Below, piece by piece: positions 16,032 through 23,908 of a stretch of DNA of 64,000 bases. The stretch's first letter is position 1. Each line of letters begins with the position of its first letter. The notes beneath the pieces are model-generated. The model ran no database searches. It was not told the origin of the DNA and saw nothing but the letters and a program-made list of their open reading frames with translations. Where the stretch lies: positions 186,001 through 250,000 of the forward strand of contig NZ_CP108414.1 of the NCBI RefSeq assembly GCF_035978755.1, in the 5' to 3' direction. This DNA comes from Streptomyces sp. NBC_01298 (lineage in GTDB: Bacteria > Actinomycetota > Actinomycetes > Streptomycetales > Streptomycetaceae). A program made the translations under genes and the position numbers.

Positions 16032-17174
16032 ATGACATACCGGCGCGCGGCGATACCGGCACTGGCCGGAGGGCTGCTCCTGGCGGCGGTCCTGTGGTGG
16101 GCGGGGGCGAGCGCGGCGGCCCTGCATCTGCCGGGCAGCAGCCGCGTCCTCGGCATCGATACCGCCAGCGAGCTCGAACACTGGCTCGCCCCCTGGTCGT
16201 ATGATCCCCCCGGCGCGGACGGTGCAGACAGCGCAGTCGACGGCGGCGGTTACGCGGTCGGGGCCGGCGACTCGGGCCGCTATCTCTCGCTGTACCAGAC
16301 CGCGATCCAGATCCGGTTCGGTGCGGTATTCGCCTTCTTCGTCCTCGGGGCGCTCCTCCTGGTCCGCAGGCTGCCGCCGCTGCGCGGCCGCGTGTGGGCG
16401 GCGCTGCTCGCCGTGTGGGCCTGGGGGCTGGTGGCCGGGATGCTGGCGCGGGCCGTCTCCGCGCCCTGGCTGATCGCCGGGCAAGGACACGGAAGCTACC
16501 GCTTCCTCCCCCAGATCGCGAGTGTGATCGCCTCCGGAGCCCAGGTCCTGGTGGTGGCCGCCCTGCTCGCGGCGGCTGTCACGGTGCTCCTGGCGCGGGT
16601 CACCGTCAAGGGCGCGGGCCCGCTGCCACAGGCTGTCGTACCGGCGCGTGCGGCTCGGCTGGCCGCCACCGTGGGAACCTCGTTGATCGCCGTGTCGCTG
16701 GTGGTCCTGTCGTACCACCCGGTCGCCGCCGCCATCCAGGAGGCCTCCACGGCCTCCGGGCTGCTGTCCGATCCCGGCGACCTCCTGCGGCTGTGGCTGC
16801 TGCTCGGCGCATGGGCGGGTCCGGAGGGCGGGTCGATCGGCGACTGGCTCCTGAACCGCGTGCCCGACGTGGTGCTGCTCGCCGTGGTGTGGGGGGCCCT
16901 GCGCAGGCTGCCGGGGCTGCTCACCCGAGTCACTGTCCCGGCCATGGCAGTGGGCGCGATCTGCGCGACCGTCCTGGGCCTGCTGGCGAGCCAGTTGCTG
17001 CAGGTCCTCATGGAGGCCGCCGACTCGGGCGCGCCCTGGGGGGCTCCGCGCCTGCTCGCCGCCCTCGGCAGCGGCGTACCGGCCGCCCTGACCTGGGGCC
17101 TGGTGGCGGGAGTCGCGGCTGCCGCGACCCTGCGGGTGGTGACGGACCGGACGGGCCGGACGGAGGACGCCTGA
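16032..17174 (+). CDS. Multi-pass membrane protein of unknown function
   Basis: A 380-residue protein with about eight predicted membrane segments. The first (AIPALAGGLLLAAVLWWAG) is followed by an extracellular loop of about 80 residues (GIDTASELEHWLAPW through DSGRYLSLYQTAIQI), then alternating helices such as VFAFFVLGALLLVRRL, VLVVAALLAAAVTVLLA, VGTSLIAVSLVVLSYHP and ALTWGLVAGVAAAATLRV. It resembles nothing I can name; similar orphan membrane proteins are frequent in Streptomyces. ATG 16032 lies 7 bases behind GGGGGCAG. Divergent from the broken TPR gene; no operon partner. Confidence 0.82.
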   Translation: MTYRRAAIPALAGGLLLAAVLWWAGASAAALHLPGSSRVLGIDTASELEHWLAPWSYDPPGADGADSAVDGGGYAVGAGDSGRYLSLYQTAIQIRFGAVFAFFVLGALLLVRRLPPLRGRVWAALLAVWAWGLVAGMLARAVSAPWLIAGQGHGSYRFLPQIASVIASGAQVLVVAALLAAAVTVLLARVTVKGAGPLPQAVVPARAARLAATVGTSLIAVSLVVLSYHPVAAAIQEASTASGLLSDPGDLLRLWLLLGAWAGPEGGSIGDWLLNRVPDVVLLAVVWGALRRLPGLLTRVTVPAMAVGAICATVLGLLASQLLQVLMEAADSGAPWGAPRLLAALGSGVPAALTWGLVAGVAAAATLRVVTDRTGRTEDA

Positions 17175-17476
17175 CCCGGTCGGATTCGCCGCTGCCCGAA
17201 CCACGCAACGAGGGGCACGTCGGCGTCTACGGACAGACGGGCGGCTTGCACGAGTTGTCGGCGGACGACGTGGGCTCCTCGCCGACGACGTGCGCATCGG
17301 GGCGGGCAACGTCGGCGCGAGAGTGGTCCGTTCCCGGAAACCGGCGGTCCGACCTGCCGGGGCCGGCGGGCGACGCCGGATCACAGCGGGGCTGAGTGGC
17401 GGCGAGCACCTCGCCGCGCGCCTCGGCAGGTGTCCTCGCCTGCGCCCGACGCCCCCGGTCTTGGCGGGTCAGCGGG
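17175..17476. other. Intergenic, nothing recognised
   Basis: About 300 bases between the convergent membrane-protein and NAD(P)-binding genes. No gene, clear hairpin terminator or repeat was seen. Confidence 0.6.
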
Positions 17477-18145
17477 TCAGCGGGCCAGGGAGACGGCGAA
17501 GGGCTTGAACCCGTGTCGGCGCAGGATGTGGGGCACGACCAGGATCATGGCCTCGGTGGCGCGGGCCGTTGTGATGCCGCCGAGGTCCTCGATGCGTTCG
17601 GGCTGCCAGCCGAGATCGGCGAGGAGGCCGGTGACGGTTGCCTTCGCGTGCTGGTCGTTGCCCGAAAGGTAGGCGGTCGGTGGGGTGGCCAGGATTTCGG
17701 GGGCGGTCATGACCATGAAGAGCATGGTGTTCAGGGTCTTGACCACGCGGGTGTCGGGGAGCGCGGCCTGGAGCCTCTCGGCGAGGCTGCTGCCGGGGTA
17801 GCACAGGTCACCGGGCAGGCCGTCACCGTCGTTGCGGGTGGCGTTGGAGACGTCGATGAGGATCTTGCCGACCAGTTCGGTGCGCAGGTCGGCGAGGCGG
17901 TCCAGGGAGCTGTCGCCGGGCGTCGCGTTGATCACGATGTCCGAGGTGAGGGCCGTGGTGCGCTGATCTGCGAAGGCGATCCGCGGGGCGGGCCCGGCAG
18001 GGTGAGCGGTGTTGTGAGCGGTGGTGTGGGCGGTGGTGCCCTCGGGGCCTCGGCCGCCGACGGTGACGTGGTGCCCGGCTGCGGAGAGCTTGCGGGCGAG
18101 GTTGGTGCCGACGCGGCCGGCGCCCAGGATGCCGATGCTGGTCAT
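17477..18145 (-). CDS. NAD(P)-binding oxidoreductase of the F420-dependent NADP reductase type
   Basis: A 222-residue Rossmann protein. Residues 4-14 are IGILGAGRVGTN, the GxGxxG dinucleotide loop, followed by AAGHHVTVGGRGPEG, where Gly-Gly-Arg at the end of strand 2 suggests NADP. The C-terminal part has TRVVKTLNTMLFMVM, AYLSGNDQHAKATV and LGWQPERIEDLGGI, typical of the short NADP oxidoreductase coenzyme-F420-dependent family (PF03807). The region after strand 2 has a His/Thr/Ala-rich low-complexity insertion (TAHTTAHNTAH). The gene follows an IMPase-like gene on the same strand with a 62-bp gap, so they probably form a unit controlled by the divergent LysR regulator. Confidence 0.87.
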   Translation of the reverse strand: MTSIGILGAGRVGTNLARKLSAAGHHVTVGGRGPEGTTAHTTAHNTAHPAGPAPRIAFADQRTTALTSDIVINATPGDSSLDRLADLRTELVGKILIDVSNATRNDGDGLPGDLCYPGSSLAERLQAALPDTRVVKTLNTMLFMVMTAPEILATPPTAYLSGNDQHAKATVTGLLADLGWQPERIEDLGGITTARATEAMILVVPHILRRHGFKPFAVSLAR

Positions 18146-18207
18146 GTGGTCATGCTCCTTGCGGTATTGGGGGGGGGTGAGGTGGGTGGAACCGCGGATG
18201 CCGCAGG

Positions 18208-19020
18208 TCAGACGATCGGCGAGAGGACCTTCGCGGCGGCGGCGTGGATGCCGGGCGCGGACGCCAGGAAGTCGCCGCTGGCCGTGGTCCAGGGTTCGCC
18301 CGCCAGGTCGGTGACGGTGCCCCCGGCCTCGGAGACGAGCAGGGCGCCGGCGACCAGGCCGGAGCGGACGTCGGAGAACTGCCAGAACGCGTCCATGCGT
18401 CCGGCGGCGACGTGGATGAGCTGCATCGTGGCGGGAACGGACACGCGTACGACCAGGCCGTTGATGAGCATGGCGGTCACGGAGTCACCGATCCGCCGGA
18501 AGGTGCGCTCGTCCTCGCCGGGCTTGGCCTGGCCGGTGCCGATGAGTGCGGCGCCCAGGTCGGTCTTGGCCGACACCTTCAGGGGCCGGTCGCCCAGATG
18601 GGCACCGCCCCCGGCGACCGCGGTGTAGGTGTCACCGGTCAGCGGCAGGTGGACGACGGTGAGTACGGGCCGGTTGTCGCTGACCAGGGTGGCGGTGACG
18701 GCCCAGTCGTCCATCCCGTGGACGTGGTTGATGTTGCCCTCGGCGGGGTCGACCACCCACCACTCGCCGGTCGGGAGCGCGCCGCCGGCCAGCTCGTCCT
18801 CGGCCCACCGGGACCCCGGGCGGGCCCGCAGCAGCGGTTCCCGCAGCACGTCCAGCACCGCGTCGTCGTTGGCGTGGATCTCGCCCACCACCTCGTCGAG
18901 GCTCACGCCGCGGGCATGGGTGGTGTAGCGGTCGCGCAGCGTGACGCCGGCCGTCTTCACCGCGGCGGTCACGTCGGACAGCAGCGTCGTACCGGCGGCG
19001 AAAGGCATGGCTGTGCTCAT
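18208..19020 (-). CDS. Inositol monophosphatase-like protein with altered active site
   Basis: A 270-residue protein of the IMPase/FBPase fold. The three metal motifs are recognisable but changed. Motif A is RWAEDELAG (71-79) instead of GEE-type. Motif B is VVDPAEGNINHVHG, where the usual DP(L/I)DGT reads DPAEGN (91-96). Motif C, normally WDxAAGxLIxxEAGG, reads SGLVAGALLVSEAGG (220-234), so the Asp ligand is Leu. The fold and C-terminal GGTVTDLAGEPW stretch are intact. It may bind rather than hydrolyse a phosphate ester, or use different metal geometry. ATG 19020 is preceded by GGGAG. It is the first gene of a likely two-gene operon divergent from a LysR gene. Confidence 0.82.
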   Translation of the reverse strand: MSTAMPFAAGTTLLSDVTAAVKTAGVTLRDRYTTHARGVSLDEVVGEIHANDDAVLDVLREPLLRARPGSRWAEDELAGGALPTGEWWVVDPAEGNINHVHGMDDWAVTATLVSDNRPVLTVVHLPLTGDTYTAVAGGGAHLGDRPLKVSAKTDLGAALIGTGQAKPGEDERTFRRIGDSVTAMLINGLVVRVSVPATMQLIHVAAGRMDAFWQFSDVRSGLVAGALLVSEAGGTVTDLAGEPWTTASGDFLASAPGIHAAAAKVLSPIV

Positions 19021-19040
19021 GGCGGACTCCCTGGGGATCG

Positions 19041-19085
19041 GTAGAGATCTACGGAGATCTGTAGATGTCTGTAGATGTCTGTAGA
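19041..19085. repeat. Helically phased GTAGA repeats before the IMPase-like gene
   Basis: GTAGA occurs at 19041, 19061, 19071 and 19081, exactly 20, 10 and 10 bases apart, and the last three copies are each preceded by TCT. The first copy pairs with TCTAC at 19048 as GTAGA-GA-TCTAC. The array starts 21 bases upstream of the IMPase-like ATG, so it lies in its leader or promoter. Confidence 0.6.
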
Positions 19086-19140
19086 AGCGGGGCGGTTGTC
19101 TCGCCCCGCACTTCGAAGGTAGGCCGCGCGATCATTAACA

Positions 19141-19163
19141 ACAAGTGCATGCTTATCACTTGT
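19141..19163. promoter_or_regulatory. Candidate LysR-type operator
   Basis: ACAAGTG (19141-19147) and CACTTGT (19157-19163) form a 7-bp perfect inverted repeat around a 9-base AT-rich spacer, 13 bases before the ATG of the LysR gene, in the shared divergent intergenic region. Size and place fit a LysR-type recognition site, with autorepression likely. Confidence 0.5.
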
Positions 19164-19175
19164 AGAGTTACTGTC

Positions 19176-20126
19176 ATGCAACTGGATTTGAACCTGCTCA
19201 CCGCCTTGGACGCCCTGCTGGAAGAAGGCAGCGTCGCCGGCGCGGCAGCACGCCTCCACGTCACCTCACCGGCGATGAGCCGTTCCCTGGGCCGCATCCG
19301 CAAGGCCACCGGGGACCAGATCCTGGTCCGCACCGGCCGCAGCATGGTCCCCACCACCCGCGCGCTGGCCATGCACGCCGAGGTCCACGCCCTCGTACAG
19401 CAGGCCCACCGACTTCTCTCCGCGCAGCAGGAACTCGATCTGGCGGCCCTGGAAAGGGTGTTCACCGTGCGCTGGCACGATGCCTTGACCGCGGCGTCCG
19501 GCACCGCCCTGATCACCGCCGTCCACCGCCAGGCGCCCGGCGTGCGGCTGCGCATGTCCGCGGAACCCGGGACGGACGACGCCGAGCTGCGCCGGGGTGA
19601 GGTCGACCTCGAATCGAGCTCCAGCCCTCCGGCTCTCCCCGACATCCGTCACCGCCTCGTCGGCACGGACCGGCTCGTCGTCGCCGTCCGGCCGGGCCAC
19701 CCGCTCACCACGGGCCCGCTGAGCCTCGAGCGCTACGCCGCCGCCGAACACCTCACCGTTTCGCGACGCGGAAGCCTCCGCGACCCGATCGACGACGCCC
19801 TGACCGCACGCGGCCTCGAACGTCGCGTCGTCGCCGCTGGGCCCACCGCCGCCTTCGCCCTGCGACTGGTCCTCGACACCGACCTGGTCGTCACCCTCCC
19901 CGACGCGGTCACCCGTACGGCCCGGGAGCGACTCGGCCTGGCCACCCTGGTGCCGCCGCTCCCGCTGCCCGACGTCCCCCTGTACCTGCTGTGGCACCAG
20001 CGCTACGACGACGACCGCGCCCACACCTGGCTGCGCGAGCTGGCCACCGAGACCGTCCAGTCACTTTTCGCGCCACCCACCGCCTCCCCCTCCGACCCGC
20101 CACACTCGCTGCGATCTTCGCCATGA
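19176..20126 (+). CDS. LysR-family transcriptional regulator
   Basis: A 316-residue LTTR. Residues 1-60 hold the winged helix: MQLDLNLLTALDALLEEGSV, then AGAAARLHVTSPAMSRSLGR and a wing with GDQILVRTGRSMVPT. The C-terminal effector domain (about 90-300) includes RHRLVGTDRLVVAVRPGHPL and VAAGPTAAFALRLVLDTDLV. LTTRs bind a small ligand and control a divergent neighbour; here that is the IMPase-like/oxidoreductase pair. ATG 19176 was chosen because it begins the helix-turn-helix directly; the frame is open to 19065 but the extension covers the operator region. Confidence 0.92.
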   Translation: MQLDLNLLTALDALLEEGSVAGAAARLHVTSPAMSRSLGRIRKATGDQILVRTGRSMVPTTRALAMHAEVHALVQQAHRLLSAQQELDLAALERVFTVRWHDALTAASGTALITAVHRQAPGVRLRMSAEPGTDDAELRRGEVDLESSSSPPALPDIRHRLVGTDRLVVAVRPGHPLTTGPLSLERYAAAEHLTVSRRGSLRDPIDDALTARGLERRVVAAGPTAAFALRLVLDTDLVVTLPDAVTRTARERLGLATLVPPLPLPDVPLYLLWHQRYDDDRAHTWLRELATETVQSLFAPPTASPSDPPHSLRSSP

Positions 20127-20178
20127 TGCGGCAGGGCTTGATCGGCAAGAGCCTCCGGCGCCGGCCTGGATTCAGACG

Positions 20179-20352
20179 GTGATCCGCGGGTCTCGCCGCC
20201 GGCGGATGCGGCGGGGGTTCGTGCCGAAGGAGCGGTAGGCGGTGTGCCAGGCCTCGATGCGCGGGTCCGTCTCGTCGGCGGGGGCCCAGGTGCCGGCGGC
20301 GGGTGTCGGGGAAGGCGTCGGCCACGGCGGTGGTGAGGCGGACGGTGGTCAT
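20179..20352 (-). pseudogene. Remnant of a B3/B4-domain protein
   Basis: The minus strand gives a start MTTVRLTTAVADAFPDT and, in another frame, DETDPRIEAWHTAYRSFG followed by TNPRRIRRRRDPRITV and stop. These match the N-terminal part of B3/4 (tRNA-editing-like) domain proteins, which normally run to about 230 residues with an AYRxFGxxPRR-type motif here. A frame change near 20300 and early termination leave only a quarter of the gene. It lies between the LysR gene and osmC. Confidence 0.5.
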
Positions 20353-20476
20353 CGGGAGGGGATTGTCGTTCGGGGAGAGGGGTGGCCGGCTTGACGGTCG
20401 CAGGACACGGCACGGCCGACCACCAGCGGGCCGAGACGGCCTGGCGGCTCGGCTCCCTGCCGCCCGTTTCGGCTGG

Positions 20477-20908
20477 TCAGTCCGTGTCCACGACCTTTAC
20501 GGCGACCGGGGTTCCGGCCTCCACGGTGCGGCTGACCGTGCAGAGCTTGTCGTGGGAGGTCTTCACCGCGCGGGGCAGGATCGCACGGGCCCGGTCGCCG
20601 GTCTCGCCCGCCGGGAAGCGGACCGTGAAGGCCGCTTCCAGGTCCGTCAGGCGGTTGCCGTCCGCGTCTTCGCTCTTGTGCCCGTGGACGGCAACCGAGA
20701 ACTCGGCGGGTTCGGCGTGCCGGCTGGTGGCGACGTCCACGTCGGCCGCGGAGCAGCCACCGATCGCGGCGAGGAAGAGTTCGACGGGGGTGAAGCCCCC
20801 GCCCGATCCGGTGCCGAAGGTGATCGTTTCACCGCGGGAGTTGGTCGCGGTGAACATGCCCGGACCGGTCCGCTCGACGGTGACGGAGCGCAGGGAGTCA
20901 GATGTCAT
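20477..20908 (-). CDS. OsmC/Ohr-family protein
   Basis: A 143-residue OsmC-fold protein. The two redox Cys of the family are present: Cys 52 in LAAIGGCSAADVDVATSR and Cys 123 in SHDKLCTVSRTVEAGTPV. OsmC/Ohr proteins reduce organic hydroperoxides in the cytoplasm, working as intertwined homodimers. The stretch GTGSGGGFTPVELFLAA is the usual approach to the first Cys. ATG 20908 begins the conserved N-terminal strand. A small palindrome (ACCAA-AA-TTGGT, 20977-20988) lies 70 bases upstream in the shared space with the next gene, but no OhrR-type regulator gene is adjacent. Confidence 0.9.
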   Translation of the reverse strand: MTSDSLRSVTVERTGPGMFTATNSRGETITFGTGSGGGFTPVELFLAAIGGCSAADVDVATSRHAEPAEFSVAVHGHKSEDADGNRLTDLEAAFTVRFPAGETGDRARAILPRAVKTSHDKLCTVSRTVEAGTPVAVKVVDTD

Positions 20909-21012
20909 GACAGTGACGTTAGCCTCGCGGCCCCGTACCTACCGCGCCGCACTCGGCCACCCACCTCACCACCTCTACCAAAATTGGTGAATTCATGAAG
21001 AATGGGTAAATG

Positions 21013-21429
21013 ATGACCGTGCTGGTGACGGGCGTGACGGACGGCGCCGAGCTGGAAGCCCTCCGTACGTGCATTCACACGGGGCCGCACTTCCGCATCG
21101 TCGCCCACACACACGAGGCCGACGTCGCACTGGCGCAAGCCCGCGTGCTCCTTCCGGACATCGCCGTGGTCACCCTCCACCGTCCGGACGCCCAGGGAGA
21201 ACGCGACCGCCGGACCCTCGTTCGCGCCCTTCGGTCCTTCGACCCTCCCACGGGGATCATCCTGCGCCGCGACCCGCACGAGGCGGCCGAGGCGATCAGC
21301 CCGGGACTCGAGCCGGTCCAAGGCGCCATCCACGAGGTCCGCCGTGCCGATCTCGACGCTCTCCACCATGCTCTGCTCACCATCGGGCGCCGCCGCGCCA
21401 GCTGCAACATCGACCCCGCGGCGCACTGA
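21013..21429 (+). CDS. Receiver-like protein, possibly a truncated response regulator
   Basis: A 138-residue protein that looks like a degenerate receiver domain. MTVLVTGVTDGAELEALRTC is the beta1-alpha1 region, HEADVALAQARVLLPDIAVV leads to the strand that normally carries the phosphorylated Asp, and LVRALRSFDPPTGIILRRD with HEAAEAISPG gives the later strands. The usual acidic pair after beta1 is missing, and the strand-3 end (LPDIAVVTLHR) has Asp one helix turn early, so phosphorylation is doubtful. No DNA-binding domain follows. Two ATGs in tandem (21010, 21013) are possible starts. It converges on the SLT enzyme with a strong terminator between. Confidence 0.6.
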   Translation: MTVLVTGVTDGAELEALRTCIHTGPHFRIVAHTHEADVALAQARVLLPDIAVVTLHRPDAQGERDRRTLVRALRSFDPPTGIILRRDPHEAAEAISPGLEPVQGAIHEVRRADLDALHHALLTIGRRRASCNIDPAAH

Positions 21430-21471
21430 CCGTCCGGGCAGCGCGTCCAGCGGGGCGGAGCACGCACGCGA

Positions 21472-21504
21472 AAACGCTCGGCCGGGGTGTCCGGCCGAGC
21501 GTTT
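21472..21504. terminator. Bidirectional terminator
   Basis: A perfect 14-bp stem, AAACGCTCGGCCGG (21472-21485) with CCGGCCGAGCGTTT (21491-21504) and a 5-base loop, lies between two convergent genes. The A-rich start and T-rich end make it work in both directions. Confidence 0.85.
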
Positions 21505-21529
21505 CGTGTCCCCGCGTTCCGCTGGTGGT

Positions 21530-21934
21530 TTAGTACCAGTGGTGGTTCTGCCAGAAGGTCCAGGCGCCGGCGGGGCTGCCGTAGCGGGAGTTCATGTAGT
21601 CCAGGCCCCACTTGATCTGGGTGGCCGGGTTGGTCTTCCAGTCCGAGCCCGCCGAGGCCATCTTCGAGGCCGGCAGGGCCTGGACCAGGCCGTAGGCGCC
21701 CGAGGAGGAGTTCGTGGCGGTGTGGTCCCAGCCGCTCTCACGGGAAACGATGTTGTTGAACGCCGCGAACTGAGCCGGGTCCTTGATCATCTGCTGGGCG
21801 ATCGCCTTGGCACTCATCGGGGCGGCCTGCGCGGGAACCGCGGCCAGCATGGAACCGGCGACACCCAGGGCGAGGACGGTACCCGCGAGGGTCTTCTTCG
21901 AAGCGGCGATGCGGCGGATGACGACGTTGGACAC
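21530..21934 (-). CDS. Secreted SLT-type lytic transglycosylase
   Basis: A 134-residue exported enzyme. GTG 21934 is preceded by GAAAGG. Residues 1-38 form a signal peptide ending VPAQAAPM. The catalytic domain is short: IAQQMIKDPAQFAAFNNIVS, RESGWDHTATNSSSGAYGLV with Glu 66 as the likely catalytic acid, ALPASKMASAG, and the C-terminal NPATQIKWGLDYMNSRYGSP ending WQNHHWY. This compact form is the actinobacterial single-domain transglycosylase that trims peptidoglycan. No LysM or other wall-binding domain is present. A leader of up to 300 bases precedes it, as is common for streptomycete wall hydrolases under riboswitch control. Confidence 0.87.
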   Translation of the reverse strand: MSNVVIRRIAASKKTLAGTVLALGVAGSMLAAVPAQAAPMSAKAIAQQMIKDPAQFAAFNNIVSRESGWDHTATNSSSGAYGLVQALPASKMASAGSDWKTNPATQIKWGLDYMNSRYGSPAGAWTFWQNHHWY

Positions 21935-22490
21935 GGACGGACCTTTCGACGGGGACAAGGACTGCCGCAGCGGACATGCCGGAGCATGCGTGAGCCACTC
22001 ACGTGAAGGAGAGGGGATCGTCGGCGGGAGCGGGGATCCAGGGGATCTCCGTCCGCCCTGCGACTCATCCAGTTCTACGGGGGTAGACCCCGCCTGGCAA
22101 CGCCCCCTCTTACTAGTGGCCCTCGCAGCCGGGGCGCAACGACCCCCCAAAGGGCGGGCGGGTATCACCGCTGGTGAGGGCCCGTCCGCGGGGGTGGTTA
22201 AGGGACGTTCAAGGACTACTATCCCGCCTCGTATGTGACCTAGGTCCTGTGGGGCGGGTCACCGCCACGAGGCCCGGATCTCACCCTCCGTGCCCGCTCG
22301 CACCCCTCTCGGCGGAAGGCGAGGGCGCTTTTCGGCCCCCGGATCGAAGGTCGCAGGCCGGTGAAGGCTGTCGTTCACGCAGCCCAGGCCGCGGCACGCA
22401 GGAGTCGGGTTCCGGGGAGCCGGGTGGTCCGTACGGCGTGTCCGTCGTGCGCGACCGGGGAAGCCCCGGACGGCTGCCTAGCGTGGCCCC
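21935..22490. other. Long leader/intergenic region upstream of the lytic transglycosylase
   Basis: No gene was found in these 556 bases. On the minus strand, AT-rich sequence near 22205-22240 (including CATACGAG and TAGTAGT) could be the promoter, which would give a leader of roughly 270-300 bases rich in G-runs and short inverted repeats. A weak likeness to the c-di-AMP (ydaO) riboswitch core (GGATGAGTCGC, about 22074-22064) was seen but not confirmed. The right part leads to the GNAT gene on the plus strand. Confidence 0.4.
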
Positions 22491-23162
22491 ATGAGCACCC
22501 GTACGACACTGCCCATCGCCGGGTACGGCATCCGGTTCGCCCGGTCCTCCGAGTCCGGGGCGGTCGCCGCCCTGCTGGCCCGCGCCTTCTCCGACGACCC
22601 GGTCATGGCATGGATGATCCGCGTCCCGGCCGACCGGGAACGCCGGATCGCCCGCTACTTCGAGCTCGCCCAGCGCCAGGTACGACCCCGAGCGGGCGGG
22701 GTACGGGTCGCCGCGACCGGCGACGGGCGGTTGCTGGCGGCCGCGTTGTGGTCGGGGCCCGGGCGCTGGAAGACCTCCGCGCCGGGAGAGCTGGCGGCAC
22801 TCCCCCGGTACGTACGCGTCTTCGGTCTCCGTGGGATGTCGCGAGCCGGTGAGGTCCAGAACCTCATGCACGGCGCCCATCCGGACGCCCCCCACTGGTA
22901 CCTGCCGTCCGTGGGAACGGACCCGGGGCTCCAAGGGGCGGGGGTCGGATCGGCGCTGCTGCGCCAGCAGTTGACCGACTGCGACAGGCTCGGGCTACCC
23001 GCCTACCTGGAGTCGAGCAAGGCCGCCAACGTTCCCTTCTACGAACGGCTCGGCTTCCGCGTCACCTCCGAACTCCGCCTCCCGCAGGGCGGACCCGCCC
23101 TCTGGCCCATGTGGCGCGAACCCTCATCGGAGGAGGCGCATGGGCCCGTCGAGCTCGGGTAG
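22491..23162 (+). CDS. GNAT-family N-acetyltransferase
   Basis: A 223-residue GNAT. The N-terminal substrate half has VAALLARAFSDDPVMAWMIR, common in actinobacterial GNATs. The acetyl-CoA motif is WYLPSVGTDPGLQGAGVGSA followed by LLRQQL, and the closing strand and helix are YLESSKAANVPFYERLGFRV. These features place it with small-molecule acetyltransferases near the puromycin-acetyltransferase-like branch; the substrate is not known. ATG 22491 begins the protein; the sequence just upstream shows no good ribosome site (CTAGCGTGGCCCCATG), so the message may be close to leaderless. Confidence 0.87.
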   Translation: MSTRTTLPIAGYGIRFARSSESGAVAALLARAFSDDPVMAWMIRVPADRERRIARYFELAQRQVRPRAGGVRVAATGDGRLLAAALWSGPGRWKTSAPGELAALPRYVRVFGLRGMSRAGEVQNLMHGAHPDAPHWYLPSVGTDPGLQGAGVGSALLRQQLTDCDRLGLPAYLESSKAANVPFYERLGFRVTSELRLPQGGPALWPMWREPSSEEAHGPVELG

Positions 23163-23240
23163 TCGCGCCTCCAGACGTCCTGACGGACGCCCCGCACCTG
23201 CGGGTGCGGGCTGCTGACGACACGGAACGGAAGGATGCGC

Positions 23241-23690
23241 ATGTCGCACGTCGAGGAGTACGTCGAGGTCAACGTCCCCGTACGCACGGCCTACAACCAG
23301 TGGACGCAGTTCGAGGACTTCCCCGCCTTCATGGAGGGGGTCGAACGGATCGTCCAGCGCACGGACACGCTCACCCACTGGGTGACGAACGTGAACGGCG
23401 TGCAGCGCGAGTTCGACGCTCAGATCACCGAACAGCTCCCGGACCGGCGTGTCGCGTGGATGACGGTCGACGGTGAGGCCCGCCAGGCCGGGCTCGTCAC
23501 CTTCCAGCCGATCGACGCGACCACCACGAAGGTCGTCCTGCACATGAACTGGGTACCGGACGGCCTGGCCGAGACGGCCGCCGACAAGCTCGGCTTCGTC
23601 AAGCGTCAGGTGGCGGGTGATCTGAAACGGTTCAAGCTCTTCATCGAATCGCGTGGGGTCGCGACGGGTGCCTGGCGCGGCGAGATCTGA
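23241..23690 (+). CDS. SRPBCC-fold (polyketide cyclase/START-like) protein
   Basis: A 149-residue helix-grip protein. It begins MSHVEEYVEVNVPVRTAYNQ, the typical first strand and the helix opening of SRPBCC proteins, followed by WTQFEDFPAFMEGVERIVQR, VNGVQREFDAQITEQLPDRR and a long C-terminal helix LGFVKRQVAGDLKRFKLFIE. Such proteins bind hydrophobic ligands in a central cavity. The ATG at 23241 was chosen over 23235 because GGAAGG ends six bases before it; the earlier ATG would be too close. About 80 bp downstream of the GNAT gene on the same strand, it may be co-transcribed with it. Confidence 0.82.
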   Translation: MSHVEEYVEVNVPVRTAYNQWTQFEDFPAFMEGVERIVQRTDTLTHWVTNVNGVQREFDAQITEQLPDRRVAWMTVDGEARQAGLVTFQPIDATTTKVVLHMNWVPDGLAETAADKLGFVKRQVAGDLKRFKLFIESRGVATGAWRGEI

Positions 23691-23896
23691 GCGGGACGGG
23701 AATCCGGGCGGCGCGCGGGCTCGCCGGCGCCGCGTGTCTGGGAGCCCGTACCGCCTCGCGGGGCGGCGGGGCCGGGCGGCGACAAGCCCGGTGGCGCACC
23801 GTCTGATCCCGGGTCGGGAGGCCACCCTGCCGGGGCGGGGCGGCCGGGGCGCTGGATCAAGCCATGGTTCCGTCACCCGACCGGTCCAACAGGTCC

Positions 23897-23902
23897 TAGA
23901 GT
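23897..23902 (+). promoter_or_regulatory. Likely -10 element of a leaderless promoter
   Basis: TAGAGT at 23897-23902 is followed six bases later by the GTG start at 23909, the spacing expected when transcription begins at or next to the start codon. No good -35 is visible. Confidence 0.4.
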
Positions 23903-23908
23903 GTGCGC

